A stretch of 64,000 bases of DNA, taken from NCBI RefSeq assembly GCF_022827545.1, contig NZ_CP094669.1:1082001-1146000 (forward strand), written 5' to 3'. The stretch's first letter is position 1, and each line of letters opens with the position of its first letter. A program made the translations under genes and the position numbers. Of the stretch, positions 25,234-33,362 are shown piece after piece. This stretch comes from Hymenobacter tibetensis (GTDB lineage: Bacteria; Bacteroidota; Bacteroidia; Cytophagales; Hymenobacteraceae). A model generated the notes under the pieces. It was given only the letters and a program-made list of their open reading frames with translations. It was not told where the DNA came from and did not search any database.

Positions 25234-27543
25234 ATGCGCAAAAACAATTGGGCAAAAGTTCTGCTCCTGACGCTGTTGCTGCCCCTTTCGGCCCGTGCCG
25301 ATGAGGGGATGTGGCTGCCGCTCTTCGTGAAGCGGCTGAACCAGGCAGATATGCAGAAAAAAGGCCTCAAGCTCACGGCCGAAGAAATCTACGACGTCAA
25401 CAATGCTAGCCTGAAAGATGCAGTAGTGCAGCTCGGAGGCTTCTGCACCGGCGAGTTTGTGAGCAGCCAAGGCTTGCTGCTAACCAACCACCACTGCGGT
25501 TACGACGCCATTCAAACCCACAGCACCCCCCAGAACAACATCCTGCAAAAAGGCTTTTTCGCGACTACTCGCGCCGACGAAAAAACCAATCCTGGCTTGT
25601 TCGTGGACATTCTGGTGCGCATGGAAGACGTAACCGGTAAGGTGTTGGAAGGCATTACGCCTGGTACGCCCGAGCAGGAACGCATAGCCATTGTGCAGAA
25701 GCGCCAGAAAGATATGGCTGACGCCGCCAAGGCAAACGGCCAGTACGTGGCGTATGTGCGCGACATGTTCGGCGGCAACGAATATTACCTGTTCGTGTAC
25801 CAGCGCTTTGGCGATGTGCGCCTCGTAGGGGCGCCGCCAGAAGCAGTGGGTAAGTTTGGGGGCGACACCGATAACTGGATGTGGCCCCGCCATACCGGCG
25901 ACTTCTCGATGTTCCGGGTGTACGCCAGCAAGAGCAACAAGCCCACGGCTGGTCCCGAGCCCGACAACGTGCCGTATGTACCCAAAAAGCACTTGCCGGT
26001 GAGCCTGCAAGGCGTGAGCGAAGGCGACTTTGCAATGGTATTTGGCTTTCCGGGCCGCACGCAGCGCTTCTTGCCCGCTGCTGGTTTGCAAATGACGCTC
26101 GACCAAAGCAATCCTGCCCGCATCAAGCTGCGCGACACACGCCTTAAGCTGTGGAAAGAAGACATGGACCAGGACCCTGCGTTGCGCTTGAAGTATGCTT
26201 CTAAGTACGCCAGCATTGCTAACTACTGGAAGTATTTCATTGGCCAGAACGAAGGTATGAAGCGCCTGAAAACGGTGGATACCAAGAAAGCCGAAGAGGC
26301 GGCCTTGGATCAGTGGATTCGGGCCGATCAGGCGCGGGTACAACAGTACGGCGAAGCACTAAGCTCTATCAACCAAGCCTACATGGGGCTGCGCGAGTAC
26401 AACTTAAGTTCCAACTATGTGAATGAAGCCGCTTTCGGAACGGAAATCGTGACCTTGGCTTCGCGCATGATGCCGTTGTACATGACGCTCAAAACTACCC
26501 CCACCGATAAGGAAGCCATCCAGAAAGCGGTTGATGGCCTAAAGGAGCCAGTAGCTGAATATTTCAAAGACTACAGCGCCCCCACTGATAAGAAGGTATT
26601 TGTGGCGCTGATGAGTTTATATGGCAAAGACGTGCCGCAGGGGCAACTGCCCGACGTGTTTGAAACAGTACAGAAGCAGTACGGAAACTCGTGGTCGAAA
26701 TACGCCGACTATGTCTACACTAATTCCTTCCTGACGTCAGAGGCTAAGGTGAATGCCTTCTTGGCGAACCCTACATTGGTTAAACTGGAGGCCGATCCTG
26801 GGTTCAAAACCTTCAACTCGGTGTACACCAACTACACGCAGAATATTCTGCCCAAAACGCAGGCGCTACAGGGGGGCCTCACCCGCGCCAACCGTCTCTA
26901 CGTGGCCGCGCTACGCGAGAAGAACAATGAAAAAGTGTATTCACCTGATGCCAATTCCACTATCCGGCTGAGCTACGGTTCGGTGCGCCCCTACAAAGGC
27001 CGCGATGCTGTGCGCTACGACTACAAAACCACTGCTCAGGGCATTCTAGAGAAAGAAGACCCTACCAACGAGGAATTTGTAGTGCCCAAGAAAGAACTGG
27101 AATTGCTAAAGCAGAAAGACTATGGCCGCTTTGCCGACAAAGACGGTAACCTGCCCGTGGCCTTCATCACCGACAACGACATCACCGGCGGCAACTCTGG
27201 CTCACCGGTTATCAACGGCCGCGGCGAGCTAATCGGGTTGGCGTTTGATGGCAACTGGGAGGCCATGACCGGTGACTTGGCCTACGACCCCGAGCTGAAG
27301 CGCTGTATCAACGCCGATATCCGGTACGTGTTGTGGTGCATCGAGAAGCTGGGCGGCGCCCGGCATATCGTCGACGAAATGACGATAGTAAACAACGGGC
27401 CCAACCCAGGGGTAGGCCCTGGAGCAACGGCCTCTGCTGAGGGCCTCAGTGACGTGGAGAAGATGAAGGTGAAAACCGAAGACGGTCAGAAAACCAAAAT
27501 CAAGAAAAAGAAAGGCAAGGAAAGCTCCGCGGCTGGTATGTAA
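25234..27543 (+). CDS. S46-family dipeptidyl-peptidase
   Basis: S46 enzymes are periplasmic serine exopeptidases that remove dipeptides from peptide N-termini. The 769-residue protein has a signal peptide (1-22), the histidine motif LLLTNHHCGYDAIQ (H86/H87), and the serine motif GGNSGSPVINGRG with S655. Residue 673, which sets P1 preference in the family, is glycine (AFDGNWEA), as in DPP7-type enzymes that take hydrophobic residues, rather than arginine as in DPP11. An unusual lysine-rich tail (about 745-769) ends the protein. Likely supports growth on peptides. Confidence 0.93.
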   Translation: MRKNNWAKVLLLTLLLPLSARADEGMWLPLFVKRLNQADMQKKGLKLTAEEIYDVNNASLKDAVVQLGGFCTGEFVSSQGLLLTNHHCGYDAIQTHSTPQNNILQKGFFATTRADEKTNPGLFVDILVRMEDVTGKVLEGITPGTPEQERIAIVQKRQKDMADAAKANGQYVAYVRDMFGGNEYYLFVYQRFGDVRLVGAPPEAVGKFGGDTDNWMWPRHTGDFSMFRVYASKSNKPTAGPEPDNVPYVPKKHLPVSLQGVSEGDFAMVFGFPGRTQRFLPAAGLQMTLDQSNPARIKLRDTRLKLWKEDMDQDPALRLKYASKYASIANYWKYFIGQNEGMKRLKTVDTKKAEEAALDQWIRADQARVQQYGEALSSINQAYMGLREYNLSSNYVNEAAFGTEIVTLASRMMPLYMTLKTTPTDKEAIQKAVDGLKEPVAEYFKDYSAPTDKKVFVALMSLYGKDVPQGQLPDVFETVQKQYGNSWSKYADYVYTNSFLTSEAKVNAFLANPTLVKLEADPGFKTFNSVYTNYTQNILPKTQALQGGLTRANRLYVAALREKNNEKVYSPDANSTIRLSYGSVRPYKGRDAVRYDYKTTAQGILEKEDPTNEEFVVPKKELELLKQKDYGRFADKDGNLPVAFITDNDITGGNSGSPVINGRGELIGLAFDGNWEAMTGDLAYDPELKRCINADIRYVLWCIEKLGGARHIVDEMTIVNNGPNPGVGPGATASAEGLSDVEKMKVKTEDGQKTKIKKKKGKESSAAGM

Positions 27544-27572
27544 GCCAAGCGCATCCAATTCAATACCTATAC

Positions 27573-27607
27573 AAAAGCCTCGGTACTATGTTGGTGCCGG
27601 GGCTTTT
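27573..27607 (+). terminator. Intrinsic terminator after the S46 peptidase gene
   Basis: A 14-bp stem with two G-U pairs (AAAAGCC ... GGCTTTT ends) is followed by a T-run, 29 bases past the stop. Confidence 0.8.
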
Positions 27608-27739
27608 CGGCTGTGGTGTCGTCCTGGCCTGCAACAGTTTGCCATAGATTAGCTGTTGGAAAAAGCTTATTTTACGGGCTATTATTCCTTTATGGGCATT
27701 ATTTGAATGGGTTATGAAAAACGCTTGGGCTTTGGTTAA

Positions 27740-27898
27740 CAAGCCGCGCAAAAAGCAGCAGGCAGGCTCGACCCGCAGTGTTCTGACGGTCTTGCTAACC
27801 AGTGCGACTTACTTTTCGGCATCGAGAAGAAAAACAACAAGTGGCAGCGCTGTGACAAGCCGTTGCAGTTCTATTTTCAGGTAATGGCTTCCAACTAA
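27740..27898 (+). pseudogene. Possible gene remnant before the effector
   Basis: This frame is open from 27740, has no start codon, and ends at a TAA. The last 40 codons give protein-like sequence (CDLLFGIEKKNNKWQRCDKP and LQFYFQVMASN). It sits directly upstream of the tssD-effector gene in an otherwise AT-rich gap (27608-27916). It may be the end of an older effector or immunity gene. A 56-codon ATG frame from 27714 overlaps it in another register and looks less protein-like. Confidence 0.3.
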
Positions 27899-27916
27899 AA
27901 GCGCTTATCTCCTTCT

Positions 27917-28957
27917 ATGCAAAACGCCTCTGTTGAAGCTTTTTTATACCTCGGGAACGTTACCATTCCGCTTGATGCAAGCCATTACGAATGGCGGCAG
28001 TACGTGGACCACCGGGGTCGTCCGCGCAGCAAGGTGCGGGCCGGCACCTGGTCGTTCGTCACCAGCCGGCTCGACCAAAGCACGTACCAGCACCTGCTCG
28101 AGCTGATGCTCTCGGCCACGGCCGTGGTAGAGGCCCGGGCCACGTACCTGCGCGCCGACGGGCAAGGCACGTTCGTGACGGTGTGGGGGCGGGGCTGCAC
28201 GATGCACCATCTCTACGAGTACTTCGATGCGCGAGGAACCAACGGGCAGGAGCCGGGCTGGGTGCTGTACTTCTCACTGGCAGCCGAGCAAATGGGCCGG
28301 GAAACCGGCACGGCCGGCGAGTTTGTCATGCCTGCCGCTGGTGAGTATGCCTACAAAGCAATCAAAACAGCTTCCGCTAAAGTGACGCCAATTGCTAGCG
28401 GCTTAGTTACCGTATCGCGGCTTCCTTTGATCACAGGCGACCCACCGTTCAAGGTGACGTCGCGGAAGAAGAACAAGCCCGACATGGACCCGGTAGAGTT
28501 CATCCGCCAAGTGCGAGGTCAGCAAGATGGACTGAACCGGCTAACTGTGGCTGAGTTTATGGCCAACCGTGACCACTACATTGCCTTGAGCAAGATTAAA
28601 AAAAGTGGTCGGGACCCAACCGGAGACGCGGCCCAAAAAGTAGCGCGGGAAGAAGCGTTACGCGACAAAGAAATTGAGTTGCGCCGTCAAAATCGCAGTC
28701 TGACTAAAGCAGAAGCCACTGTACGGGCTGAGCAATGGTTGGCAACGCAAACGGCTCTGCATGATCCAGATCAAGTAGCAGGTGGCCCCCCGCATGTTAT
28801 TACGGGCATGGGTGATGCTCGCGTCAATTTTTCCATTGGTGCTCAATGGCCGAAGCGCATCAAAATTATTGATAAGCAGATTCGCACCTACGCCACTAAT
28901 ATGAGCCGACAGCAACTCGAAAGTACTTACCTCAATATCGTGCTACCAATAGAATAG
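27917..28957 (+). CDS. TssD (Hcp)-Ntox15 type VI effector
   Basis: The 346-residue protein joins two domains. Residues 1-130 resemble Bacteroidota TssD/Hcp tube proteins: YEWRQYVDHRGRPRSKVRAG, then GCTMHHLYEYFDARGTNG and WVLYFSLAAEQMGRE. After a linker (130-185), residues 190-346 match the Ntox15 toxin domain: EFIRQVRGQQDGLNRLTVAEF, EALRDKEIELRRQNRSLTKA, and the HxxD motif ALHDPDQVAGG (H282, D285) followed by DARVNFSIGAQWPKR. Agrobacterium Tde1, a type VI DNase effector, has this domain and motif. The fusion would be loaded in the tube and kill rivals by DNA cleavage. The next gene resembles its antidote. Confidence 0.85.
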   Translation: MQNASVEAFLYLGNVTIPLDASHYEWRQYVDHRGRPRSKVRAGTWSFVTSRLDQSTYQHLLELMLSATAVVEARATYLRADGQGTFVTVWGRGCTMHHLYEYFDARGTNGQEPGWVLYFSLAAEQMGRETGTAGEFVMPAAGEYAYKAIKTASAKVTPIASGLVTVSRLPLITGDPPFKVTSRKKNKPDMDPVEFIRQVRGQQDGLNRLTVAEFMANRDHYIALSKIKKSGRDPTGDAAQKVAREEALRDKEIELRRQNRSLTKAEATVRAEQWLATQTALHDPDQVAGGPPHVITGMGDARVNFSIGAQWPKRIKIIDKQIRTYATNMSRQQLESTYLNIVLPIE

Positions 28958-28999
28958 AAGCCACTAGCTTACCTTCCACTATTGTTCTTTGTACCTCTC

Positions 29000-29572
29000 A
29001 TGCTCAACAAATTGTTCGCTCGTTTTCCTTCCTACACAATCATAGAGAGGCCCTCAGCTGAACTGATCAGCCGTTACCGCGACCTTGTGCCAAGTGAACT
29101 GGTAGAGGTATGGGAACAGTATGGGTTCGGTACCTTCTGCGATGGCTATCTAAAAATTGTCAATCCTGATGACTATGCCGGCTTGTTGGAAGATACCTAC
29201 CAACTCACCAGCACACCCTCTCCGGCACCACCCGTCGTACTTTTCGCTACTTCTATGGGCGATTTACTTGTGTGGGAACGCGGCTATTTAGTACTCGTAG
29301 ACTACCGGCACGGCCAAACAACAGCCATAAGCAAGGGACTAGAATTTTTCTTTGAAGACTTGGCTGATGGGGCAACTCTACGAGAAGAGTTGCTTTGGGA
29401 ACCATACCCAGTCGCTCGTGAACAGTTAGGCGAACCCGCTTTTGACGAGTGCTTCGGCTATGTGCCGCTACTGGCATTAGGTGGCCCGGAAAAGGTGGAA
29501 CACCTGCAAAAAGTGAAACTGCGGGAGCATATTGCCCTCATCGGGCAAATGACGGGCGTACTCGAGCGCTAA
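29000..29572 (+). CDS. Tdi1-like immunity protein (GAD-like/DUF1851)
   Basis: The 190-residue cytosolic protein starts MLNKLFARFPSYTIIERPSA. It has a GAD-like N-terminal part (VPSELVEVWEQYGFGTFCDG, YLKIVNPDDYAGLLEDTY) and a DUF1851-like C-terminal part (DECFGYVPLLALGGPEKVEH, LREHIALIGQMTG). Agrobacterium Tdi1, which neutralises the Ntox15 DNase Tde1, has the same layout. The gene begins 43 bases after the effector gene, fitting an effector-immunity pair. A TTG at 28982 is ignored. Confidence 0.85.
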   Translation: MLNKLFARFPSYTIIERPSAELISRYRDLVPSELVEVWEQYGFGTFCDGYLKIVNPDDYAGLLEDTYQLTSTPSPAPPVVLFATSMGDLLVWERGYLVLVDYRHGQTTAISKGLEFFFEDLADGATLREELLWEPYPVAREQLGEPAFDECFGYVPLLALGGPEKVEHLQKVKLREHIALIGQMTGVLER

Positions 29573-29638
29573 GCACTTGCGCTAGTAAGGCTAGAGGGAG
29601 GATGCGCCTATAATTTGCTGCGTCTTCGACTGGCGAGA

Positions 29639-29794
29639 CAGGAGCCGGGCTGGGTGCTCTACTTCTCGCTAGCGGCCGAGCAGATGGGCCGGGAGGCGGG
29701 CACGGCGGGCGAGTTCGTCCCGCCTGCTGCCGGTAGCTATGCGTATCAAGCGGTGCAAGCAGCCTCCACCGCCGTGGCAGCGTCTGTCAGCTAG
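29639..29794 (+). pseudogene. 3' remnant of a second tssD-type gene
   Basis: The 51-codon frame lacks a start and reads QEPGWVLYFSLAAEQMGREA, then GTAGEFVPPAAGSYAYQAVQ, ending at TAG 29792. It matches residues 111-149 of the intact effector almost exactly (QEPGWVLYFSLAAEQMGRE then TGTAGEFVMPAAGEYAYKA), with many synonymous changes. It is the tail of another TssD domain left after rearrangement, with its own short C-terminus and no toxin domain. Confidence 0.8.
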
Positions 29795-29813
29795 CTCTCG
29801 TCGACATTCGGTT

Positions 29814-29853
29814 GCTCCGTCACTCTCTGGTGTATGTTAAAGGGTGACGGAGC
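29814..29853. terminator. Stem-loop after the tssD remnant
   Basis: A 10-bp perfect stem (GCTCCGTCAC with GTGACGGAGC) encloses a 20-base loop. No T-run follows, so its role is uncertain. The surrounding stretch 29573-30119 has no intact gene. Confidence 0.45.
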
Positions 29854-29967
29854 CTGGCACAGTCCATGTGCAAAAGATTGTTCAGGCAATAGTAAAAGAA
29901 GCAGAACTCATACGCTTGCTTGAACATAAAGCTATGGAGCAACAAGTTTGCTGTTATCTGTAATCCA

Positions 29968-30006
29968 ACACAACGTCCCGGCCCTAATAAGGTCGGGACG
30001 TTGTGT
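29968..30006. terminator. Hairpin at the end of the effector islet
   Basis: ACACAACGTCCCG pairs with CGGGACGTTGTGT (13 bp) around a short loop. The strong, GC-capped stem is terminator-like but has only weak T content. Confidence 0.6.
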
Positions 30007-30119
30007 GTTAAAGGGCTCCGTTGAGCCTTTACAGAGTAGGATATCATAGAGTAATTTAAATAGACTTAGCTATCTGATGGTATAAATATGCTATTATTGA
30101 AGATTGTATACACTTGCTT

Positions 30120-30971
30120 ATGAGACAACTCTATCTTATTGCAGTTATTTTATTTCTATTATCAATTACCGCTTACGGGCAAGGTAACGGCCCCGGTACA
30201 CGTGGTGCGCGAGCGGCGGGTATGGGCAATGCCTCGGTAACGCTTAGCGACGTGTGGGCCATCGGCAACAACGTGGCGGGGCTAGGGCAGCTTAGCCGCC
30301 CGATAGTGGGCGTGTATGCCGAAAACCGCTACTTGTTGAGTGCCCTGAACACAGTGGCCGCGGTGGCAGCCGTACCGTTGGGTGCTGTGGAAGACAACAA
30401 GGCCAAAAACGGGGTGGTAGGGGTGGAAGTGCAGCGTTTCGGCGGCAAGCTCTACAGTGAGCAACGAGTGGGAGCAGGGTATGGCTACCGAGGCGGGCTA
30501 GTCAGCGTGGGCGTCCGGGTGGATATGCTGCAGCTCAGTATTGAGGGGTTGGGCAGCAAACGGGCCATGGCGGTGTCGTTGGGAGGGCAGGCGGAATTGG
30601 TGCCCAAGCGGCTGGTGTTTGGCGCCTACCTCTATAATCTTAACCAAGCCAAACTAGCCGATTACCAGCAGGAGCGGGTACCCACTGTGCTGAAAGCGGG
30701 TATTTCGTATCGTGCGTCTGGTAAGGTGCAGCTCAGCATCGAAACCGAAAAGGACGTCGAGCAGGACGCCGATTTCAAAGCTGGTCTTGAGTACCTCGTG
30801 ATTGAGAAGCTGGCACTGCGGGCGGGCTTCCGGACCCTTACCGAGGAAACTACGGCTGGCGTTGGCGTGAAGGCCGGGGCGCTTGCAATAGATTATGCGG
30901 CGGCTTGGCAAGGGGCGCTGGGGCTCAGCCAACACGTGGGCATCAGCTTCTTGGTGGGGCAGAAACCATGA
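30120..30971 (+). CDS. Outer-membrane beta-barrel protein (PorV/PorQ-like)
   Basis: The 283-residue protein has a signal peptide (about 1-19, LSITAYGQ). It then has the opening GTRGARAAGMGNASVTLSDVW and NNVAGLGQL, typical of FadL/PorV-like outer-membrane barrels in Bacteroidota. Alternating beta strands run to the C-terminus. The ATG at 30120 is chosen over a TTG at 30114. Its stop overlaps the next gene's start by four bases (ATGA), so the two are coupled. Which pathway it serves is unknown; association with T9SS is possible by family. Confidence 0.7.
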   Translation: MRQLYLIAVILFLLSITAYGQGNGPGTRGARAAGMGNASVTLSDVWAIGNNVAGLGQLSRPIVGVYAENRYLLSALNTVAAVAAVPLGAVEDNKAKNGVVGVEVQRFGGKLYSEQRVGAGYGYRGGLVSVGVRVDMLQLSIEGLGSKRAMAVSLGGQAELVPKRLVFGAYLYNLNQAKLADYQQERVPTVLKAGISYRASGKVQLSIETEKDVEQDADFKAGLEYLVIEKLALRAGFRTLTEETTAGVGVKAGALAIDYAAAWQGALGLSQHVGISFLVGQKP

Positions 30972-33118
30972 GACGCATGCTGGTTGCCTTAGCGGGCCTA
31001 CTGAAGTTGAAACGGATAAAATCCGGTTTCTGGCTGTTGGGAATAGTGCTAAACAGCTTTGGGGTTCAAGCGCAGGAATACGTGCGCCCAGCAGCAGACT
31101 TCGACCGCCTGACGCAGGAGCTATTTGCTGAGATTCAGAGTGACCAAGTGCCGTACGAAGATCTGTACGAGACGCTGCTACAGTACTACCAAACCCCACT
31201 CAACCTGAACACGGCCACCCGGGAAGAACTGCGCGGGCTGTTGCTGCTCTCCGAAAGTCAAATCACGAACTTGCTCGAGTATCGGCAGCAACGGGGGGCG
31301 TTACTCACGCTCTATGAACTGCAGGTGGTGCCTGGTTTCGACATGCGCAGTATCTACCGTGCGGCTCCGTTCGTGACGGCGCAGGTAGCGGGCGGCAGCA
31401 ACGGCTTGCGGGGCCCGCTGTGGCAGCGCGTGCTGCAAGAAGACAACAATGCACTGTTTGTGCGTTACGAGCGGGTGCTGCAAGGCCGCAAAGGATATGC
31501 GGCGGTGTCGCTCGATAGCTCGGGTCAGGGACCAACACGCTACGTAGGGTCGCCGGATAAGCTGTTGGTGCGCTACCGCGTTAGCCATACCAAGGATTTC
31601 AGCTTGGGGTTCACTGCCGAGAAGGATGCCGGCGAGCAACTGGTTTGGAACCCTAAGTCCCGCCGTTACGGACCCGATTTCTTGTCGGGGCACTTGGTGG
31701 TGCAGGAGCGAGGACGGCTGAAAACGCTAGCTGTAGGCGACTATCAGCTGCAATTCGGGCAGGGGTTGTTGCTGTCGTCGGGGCTGCAAGTAGGGAAGGG
31801 GGCCGAAACAATTACCACCTTGCGGCGCAGCTCGGTGGGCGTTCGGCCCTATTCATCGGTGCTGGAGACTACGTTTTTTCGGGGCGCTGCGGCTACGGTC
31901 AGTGTGGCGCCCACGGTGCGGGCTACGGCTTTTGTTTCGCGCAAGCGGGTAGATGCCAGCGTGCAGTTTGCTGCCGATTCCTTGGCTGAGTTCAACGAGT
32001 TTTCATCGGGCTTTCAGCTTACTGGCTTCCACCGCACGCCCGCTGAATTAGCCAACCGGCAGGCCTTGCGCGAAACCGTAGCGGGTGGCAATCTGAGCTA
32101 CACCAGCCGCAGCAGCAATTTCACGGCCGGCCTGACTGCTGTCGATACGTATTTCGACAAAGCCATTCAGCGGCGGCCGGAGCTGTACAATCGGTACGAG
32201 TTTCGGGGCCGGCACAACATGGCGGTCAGCACGCAGTATTCTTATGTGCATGGCAACATGCTGCTGTTCGGGGAAACAGCCCGCAGCAGTTCTGGCGGTA
32301 TCGGCACTGTAAATGGCCTGTTGGCCAGTATAGCCCCCACCTTCGATGTATCGGTGTTGATGCGGCATTACGCCCGCAACTTTCATACGCTGTATGGCAA
32401 CGCTCTGAGCGAAAATACTCGCAACATCAACGAGTCGGGCTTGTACCTGGGGGCGAAGCTGCGGCCGTTAGCTCGGTGGGAGATGTCAGCCTACTACGAC
32501 CAGTTTTGGTTTCCCTGGCTGAAATACCAGGTTGGGGCTCCCTCGCGGGGCCACGATTGGCTGGTGCGGCTAGCCTATGCGCCCACCAAAACCAGCTTGC
32601 TGTATGCGCAACTCCGCACCCGAGAGAAAGAATACGATGCAGCCGGCGACCGGCCCGCACCGCTGCCCGTGCCCACTATACGCCGCAGTATACTGCTCTA
32701 CTACGATGCCAACCCTACATCTACGCTTGGCTTGCGTACGCGTGTGCAAGGAACACGCTACCGCGAAAACAACGGCCCCTGGCGTACAGGCTATGTGCTG
32801 GCTCAGGATGCCACCGTTGGGGTGGGCCGCCGGCTGCGCCTAACAGCTCGCTACGCCCTGTTTGATACCGACGACTACGACACCCGACAATACGTTTTCG
32901 AGCAGGATGTATTGTATGCCTTCTCGGTGCCGGCCTTGTCGGGCCAGGGTACCCGGGTGTATGGGCTAGCGGAAATTACGTGCAGCCGCCACCTTACATT
33001 CTGGCTGCGTGTAGCCGAAACCCATTATCGGCACCAGCAAACGGTAGGTTCCGGCTTAGAGGAAATTGCAGGTCCACGCCGAACGGATGTCAAGGCGCAG
33101 GCTCGTTACCGATTCTAG
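30968..33118 (+). CDS. Helix-hairpin-helix outer-membrane protein
   Basis: The 716-residue protein has a signal peptide (1-35). A helix-hairpin-helix segment at about 78-130 (PLNLNTATREELRGLLLLSE, YELQVVPGFD) resembles ComEA/T2SK DNA- or protein-binding HhH pairs. A long beta-rich region with alternating strands, probably a barrel, runs to RTDVKAQARYRF. The ATG at 30968 overlaps the preceding stop codon. The pairing of an HhH module with a barrel is recurrent in Bacteroidota but its role is unclear; DNA uptake and surface assembly are both possible. Confidence 0.75.
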   Translation: MRRMLVALAGLLKLKRIKSGFWLLGIVLNSFGVQAQEYVRPAADFDRLTQELFAEIQSDQVPYEDLYETLLQYYQTPLNLNTATREELRGLLLLSESQITNLLEYRQQRGALLTLYELQVVPGFDMRSIYRAAPFVTAQVAGGSNGLRGPLWQRVLQEDNNALFVRYERVLQGRKGYAAVSLDSSGQGPTRYVGSPDKLLVRYRVSHTKDFSLGFTAEKDAGEQLVWNPKSRRYGPDFLSGHLVVQERGRLKTLAVGDYQLQFGQGLLLSSGLQVGKGAETITTLRRSSVGVRPYSSVLETTFFRGAAATVSVAPTVRATAFVSRKRVDASVQFAADSLAEFNEFSSGFQLTGFHRTPAELANRQALRETVAGGNLSYTSRSSNFTAGLTAVDTYFDKAIQRRPELYNRYEFRGRHNMAVSTQYSYVHGNMLLFGETARSSSGGIGTVNGLLASIAPTFDVSVLMRHYARNFHTLYGNALSENTRNINESGLYLGAKLRPLARWEMSAYYDQFWFPWLKYQVGAPSRGHDWLVRLAYAPTKTSLLYAQLRTREKEYDAAGDRPAPLPVPTIRRSILLYYDANPTSTLGLRTRVQGTRYRENNGPWRTGYVLAQDATVGVGRRLRLTARYALFDTDDYDTRQYVFEQDVLYAFSVPALSGQGTRVYGLAEITCSRHLTFWLRVAETHYRHQQTVGSGLEEIAGPRRTDVKAQARYRF

Positions 33119-33362
33119 TTGAAAATCAACAAAGCTGAACGGGTACTCGCAGTGGATAGTTTCTGGCTAGTAGGCTTGCCCTCTGAGGTTTAAACTGTAG
33201 AAAGTAGCAATAAAAGAGGGCTGAATCCCACTGGGGAAGTGGAGTTGGCTGTGTGTTCTGTTTTTAAGTAATATTTATAGATTATATTGGGCTATTGCAG
33301 GCAACAAGGGGCACTTGCCCTATACACGTTTGCTTTCTTGTCCACCATCTATTTTTTACTGA

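Noticed and set aside
27714..27884. 56-codon ATG frame before the effector gene
   Set aside because: Serine/threonine-rich translation looks non-coding; the overlapping register at 27740-27898 is more protein-like.
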